Made by a program: the position numbers and the translations under genes. From Mycolicibacterium sp. (GTDB taxonomy: Bacteria > Actinomycetota > Actinomycetes > Mycobacteriales > Mycobacteriaceae), in NCBI RefSeq assembly GCF_016462545.1, contig NZ_JAEMTA010000006.1, positions 62,001-126,000 on the forward strand: a stretch of DNA of 64,000 bases, read 5' to 3'. The notes under the pieces are model-generated. The model made no database searches, had not been told where the DNA came from, and worked only from the letters and a program-made list of their open reading frames with translations. Below are positions 61,516 to 64,000 of the stretch, in pieces. The first letter of the stretch is position 1; each line of letters starts with the position of its first letter.

Positions 61516-62292
61516 TCAGCCAACGGATATTCCGCCGTTGACGCTGATGGTCTGGCCGGTGATCTTCGATGCCGAGTCGCTGGCAAGGAACAGCGTCATC
61601 GCGGCCAGATCTGCCGGCAACGCCACGCCGAGATGGGCCATCGCGGCTGCCTTCTCGAAGAGTTTGGCGCTGAACGGGTCCGAGGCGATGAGCGCGGCGC
61701 CGGGGGTGTCGGCGATCAACGACGGGGTGAGGACGTTGATGCGGATGCCTTCACGTTTGACCTCCAGTGCTGCCGCCTTGGAATACATGACGATTGCCGC
61801 CATCGCCGCACCGACGAGGGTCTCCCCCGGCGTTGCCACCTTGGCCGCATCCGAGGCGACGTTGATGATCGATCCACTTCCGTTGCCCCGCATCGCCGGT
61901 AAGGCGGCATGCATCATGTGCACGGGCGGCAGGATGATCTCGGTGATGCGTTGCTGAATCGACTGGATCGGGATGGTGTGCAGCAACCGGGGATGATCGC
62001 TCGGGCCGGTCGTGTTCACCAGAACGTCGATCGAGCCGAGTGCCGCGCGACACTCCGCCTCCGCCCGCAAGGTGCCATCGGGGTCGGTGGCGTCAACCCG
62101 GACGAAACCGACCTCGCCGCCTGCTCCCCGCTCTCGCACTTTCTCGCACGCGGCAGCACCACGCGCGTCGTTGCGCCCAAGGATGACCACCCGCGCGCCC
62201 TGCTCGACGAACTGACTCGCAGTCTCGAGTCCGACACCGGCCGTGCCGCCCAGGACGGCGACACCACGGTCGGCGAACGCCGAAGACGGCAT
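61516..62292 (-). CDS. SDR-fold protein lacking the YxxxK catalytic pair
   Basis: 258-aa protein with an intact cofactor motif (VAVLGGTAGVGLETASQF), VLVNTTGPSD in place of NNAG, IINVASDAAKV, and C-terminal KITGQTISVNGGISVG. Aligned with classical SDRs, the YxxxK segment reads VGAAM (ETLVGAAMAAIVMYSKAAALEV), so both the Tyr and Lys are gone. It may be a non-redox SDR, a heteromer partner, or use a shifted site (YSK lies 8 residues later). ATG begins 5 nt after the upstream SDR. Confidence 0.83.
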   Translation of the reverse strand: MPSSAFADRGVAVLGGTAGVGLETASQFVEQGARVVILGRNDARGAAACEKVRERGAGGEVGFVRVDATDPDGTLRAEAECRAALGSIDVLVNTTGPSDHPRLLHTIPIQSIQQRITEIILPPVHMMHAALPAMRGNGSGSIINVASDAAKVATPGETLVGAAMAAIVMYSKAAALEVKREGIRINVLTPSLIADTPGAALIASDPFSAKLFEKAAAMAHLGVALPADLAAMTLFLASDSASKITGQTISVNGGISVG

Positions 62293-62297
62293 CGGAA

Positions 62298-63173
62298 TCA
62301 CCGCACCTCGTCGAGGATTGCGGGCGTCGCCGACCGGTGGAAGCCGTCGAAGGGGGTGTTGTTGCGGCTCGGTTGAAGGTCCCACCATCCGCGACGGGCA
62401 TTGGGGGCTCCCCCGTCGATGCGGATGCACGAACCCGTGATGTAGCTCGCCGCCGGTGAGAGCAGATAGACGATCGCTGCCGAGACTTCGGCTTCGGTTC
62501 CGAAGCGCTGCAGAGGAATACCTGGGGTCAGGTCGTTCTGGATGAAGGCCGTGTCCTTGTCCTCGTAGGTGTCCAGGCCCTGGGAGGCGATCGATCCGGG
62601 AGCAACCGTATTGATTCTGACGCCGGATTCGGCCCATTCGGTTGCCGCGCACTCGCTGAGCGTGAGCATGCCGCCGCGCGCGGCGGCGGAGTGAGAGAAG
62701 TGCGGCCAGCCGTGCCAGATGTCGGCGATCATGTTCACGACTGCGCCGCCGTGGTCGATCATCCAACGGTTGTAGACCTCCCGCATCACGATGAAGCCGC
62801 CCGTCAAATTGCTCCTGACCACCGCCTCGAACCCCTTGGTGGAGATCGTCTTCAGCGGCGCACGGTACTGACCGCCCGCGTTGTTGACCAGTCCGTCGAT
62901 GCGACCTTGGTTGGCGAGTATCCGTTCGACCGTCGCAATGACCGCATCCTCGTCGCGGATGTCGGCGATGTGCGTGGAGATCGAGCCACCGTCGGATTCG
63001 ATCTCGCCGCGGACCCGTTCGAGTTTGACTTCGTTGCGTCCGACGATGGCGACATGCGCACCGAGTGAGGCCAATTCGTGGGCGGTGCAACGCCCGATGC
63101 CGCTACCGCCACCGGTGACGATGACGACCTGCCCATTGAAGAGCCCCCGCGTGAAGATCGAGTCGTATGTCAT
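62298..63173 (-). CDS. SDR oxidoreductase, trans-2-enoyl-CoA reductase (PECR)-like
   Basis: 291-aa SDR. VVIVTGGGSGIGRCTAHELA, GLVNNAGGQYRAPL, VVNMIADIWHGWPHFSHSAAARGGM and VAPGSIASQGLDTYEDKD, with C-terminal YITGSCIRIDGGAPNA. The HSAAARGG block with Arg in place of the catalytic Lys resembles peroxisomal trans-2-enoyl-CoA reductase. ATG overlaps the crotonase stop (ATGA); a longer upstream frame is shadow. Probable role: reducing an unsaturated CoA ester. Confidence 0.87.
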   Translation of the reverse strand: MTYDSIFTRGLFNGQVVIVTGGGSGIGRCTAHELASLGAHVAIVGRNEVKLERVRGEIESDGGSISTHIADIRDEDAVIATVERILANQGRIDGLVNNAGGQYRAPLKTISTKGFEAVVRSNLTGGFIVMREVYNRWMIDHGGAVVNMIADIWHGWPHFSHSAAARGGMLTLSECAATEWAESGVRINTVAPGSIASQGLDTYEDKDTAFIQNDLTPGIPLQRFGTEAEVSAAIVYLLSPAASYITGSCIRIDGGAPNARRGWWDLQPSRNNTPFDGFHRSATPAILDEVR

Positions 63174-63964
63174 GTGGTCACCCGGTCCTCGTCGCGCCGC
63201 TCGATGAACTCGTCCCTTCGCTCGACGATTTCGGGGTTGCCCATCGTCGAGTAGCCGTACAGGCACTCCAACCGGAGCTGATCGTCCAATGGCCGCCCGA
63301 CGACCTCGAGGATGGTTTGCTTCGCCGATTCGACTGCGGCCCTGGGATTTCGAAGGATCTTGGCAGCGACGTCCTCGGCGGTGGTCATGACGTCGCCGTG
63401 AGGCACCACCCGGTTGACGAGGTGTATCTCCTTGGCCCGCTGCGCGTCGATGGCTTCACCCATCAACTCCAGCTCCATCGCCATGCCCACGCCGACCGTG
63501 TTGACCAACCGGACGATGCCACCGTCGGCGAAATGCATGCCGCGTCGCATGTGGAAGAAGCCGAAGTTCGTCCGCTCCGAGGCGATCCTGATGTCACAGG
63601 CCAGCGCGAGTTCGATACCGCCGCCGATGACCCAGCCGTTCAGCGCCGCGATGATCGGCTTGGGTGTCCGATGCAAGCCGCGGGTGATCCGACCGGCGAA
63701 GCCCTTCTCGAGCAGACTGCGTCCGAGTTCCGGCCCAGCATTGAGCCAAGGATCGACATGCGATTTGAGATCGGCACCCGCACAGAAGGTTTTGTCACCG
63801 GAGCCGGTGAGAATCGCCAGCCGAATGTCGGGATCGTCACGGAACTGGGTCCACGCCTCGAACAGCAACTCATCGGTCTCGGTGTCGATCGCGTTGTGCA
63901 CCTCGGGTCGATTCAACGTGATGTAGGCGATCTGATCGCGCTTCTCGTAGATCACTTTGGGCAT
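63170..63964 (-). CDS. Enoyl-CoA hydratase/isomerase family protein
   Basis: 264-aa crotonase. ITLNRPEVHNAIDTETDEL, TFCAGADLKSHVDPW, IGGGIELALACDIRIASERTNFGFFHMRRGMHFADGG. The Glu144-type residue is present (GIELAL) but the Glu164-equivalent is His (FGFFHMRRG), so the chemistry may differ from simple hydration. First visible gene of the minus-strand P450 operon; its promoter lies at or beyond the window edge. AGGA is 10 nt before the ATG. Confidence 0.9.
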   Translation of the reverse strand: MPKVIYEKRDQIAYITLNRPEVHNAIDTETDELLFEAWTQFRDDPDIRLAILTGSGDKTFCAGADLKSHVDPWLNAGPELGRSLLEKGFAGRITRGLHRTPKPIIAALNGWVIGGGIELALACDIRIASERTNFGFFHMRRGMHFADGGIVRLVNTVGVGMAMELELMGEAIDAQRAKEIHLVNRVVPHGDVMTTAEDVAAKILRNPRAAVESAKQTILEVVGRPLDDQLRLECLYGYSTMGNPEIVERRDEFIERRDEDRVTT

Positions 63965-64000
63965 GGAATTCCGTTCCTGGTCATGCCGATACCGCGCTGC

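Noticed and set aside
1..64000. CRISPR arrays, transposases, integrases or phage genes
   Set aside because: No regularly spaced repeats and no DDE, tyrosine or serine recombinase motifs were seen on either strand.

Overview
The window is high-GC DNA from a mycobacterium, most likely a fast-growing environmental Mycolicibacterium-type species. The evidence is a complete yrbE/mce lipid-import operon, an L,D-transpeptidase, an F420-type LLM oxidoreductase, an NDMA-dependent-type alcohol dehydrogenase, many FadD/FadE/EchA paralogues, and frequent 1-4 nt ATGA/GTGA gene overlaps. This assignment rests on gene content only.

Layout. 0-9 kb holds ordinary housekeeping and envelope genes: a GAF-ANTAR regulator, a glyoxalase-fold protein, a methyltransferase, a PhoD-like phosphatase, an L,D-transpeptidase, a secreted hexapeptide-repeat protein and two hydrolases. 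A 3' tRNA fragment at 8.55 kb may mark an old integration site. 9-19 kb is a minus-strand yrbEA-yrbEB-mceA-F operon that runs on, with overlaps, into a CAP-domain secreted protein and a small DUF protein. 19-21.4 kb has a ferredoxin reductase and an alpha/beta hydrolase. 21.3-26.6 kb is a minus-strand CoA-ester operon (MaoC hydratase, DECR-like SDR, acyl-CoA dehydrogenase, BadI-like ring hydrolase) plus an acyl-CoA ligase, beside a divergent GntR regulator.

27.5-36.3 kb is a tightly overlapping plus-strand aromatic operon: ACMSD-like decarboxylase, LigB-type extradiol dioxygenase, C-C bond hydrolase, Rieske oxygenase alpha and beta, cis-diol dehydrogenase, 2-keto-4-pentenoate hydratase and accessory genes. 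The order of activities resembles a p-cumate-type (cmt) pathway. 36.3-52.8 kb carries acyl-CoA ligases, acyl-CoA dehydrogenases, SDRs, thiolase, CoA-transferase, HMG-CoA-lyase-like protein and crotonases, including a BadH-like and a BadK-like enzyme, with a second GntR regulator. 52.9-54.5 kb is an orphan oxidase-subunit-III/IV membrane module. 54.7-57.3 kb has an aldehyde dehydrogenase and a LuxR-type regulator. 57.3-64 kb is a minus-strand operon of alcohol dehydrogenase, P450 (frameshifted near its 3' end), acyl-CoA ligase, two SDRs and a crotonase.

How it may work together (inference): P450, alcohol dehydrogenase and aldehyde dehydrogenase would oxidise an alkyl group to a carboxylate. 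The Rieske/meta-cleavage operon would open an aromatic ring, and the CoA ligases with AliB/BadK/BadH/BadI-like steps would open a saturated ring and pass it to beta-oxidation. The mce system could import the hydrophobic substrate. Four copies of a GGTCTG(A/T)CCAT element lie at promoters of the CoA-ester genes, the divergent GntR gene and the aldehyde dehydrogenase, which suggests one acyl-CoA-responsive regulon. No ferredoxin gene, hydroxy-oxovalerate aldolase or acetaldehyde dehydrogenase was found, so the pathway is not self-contained here.
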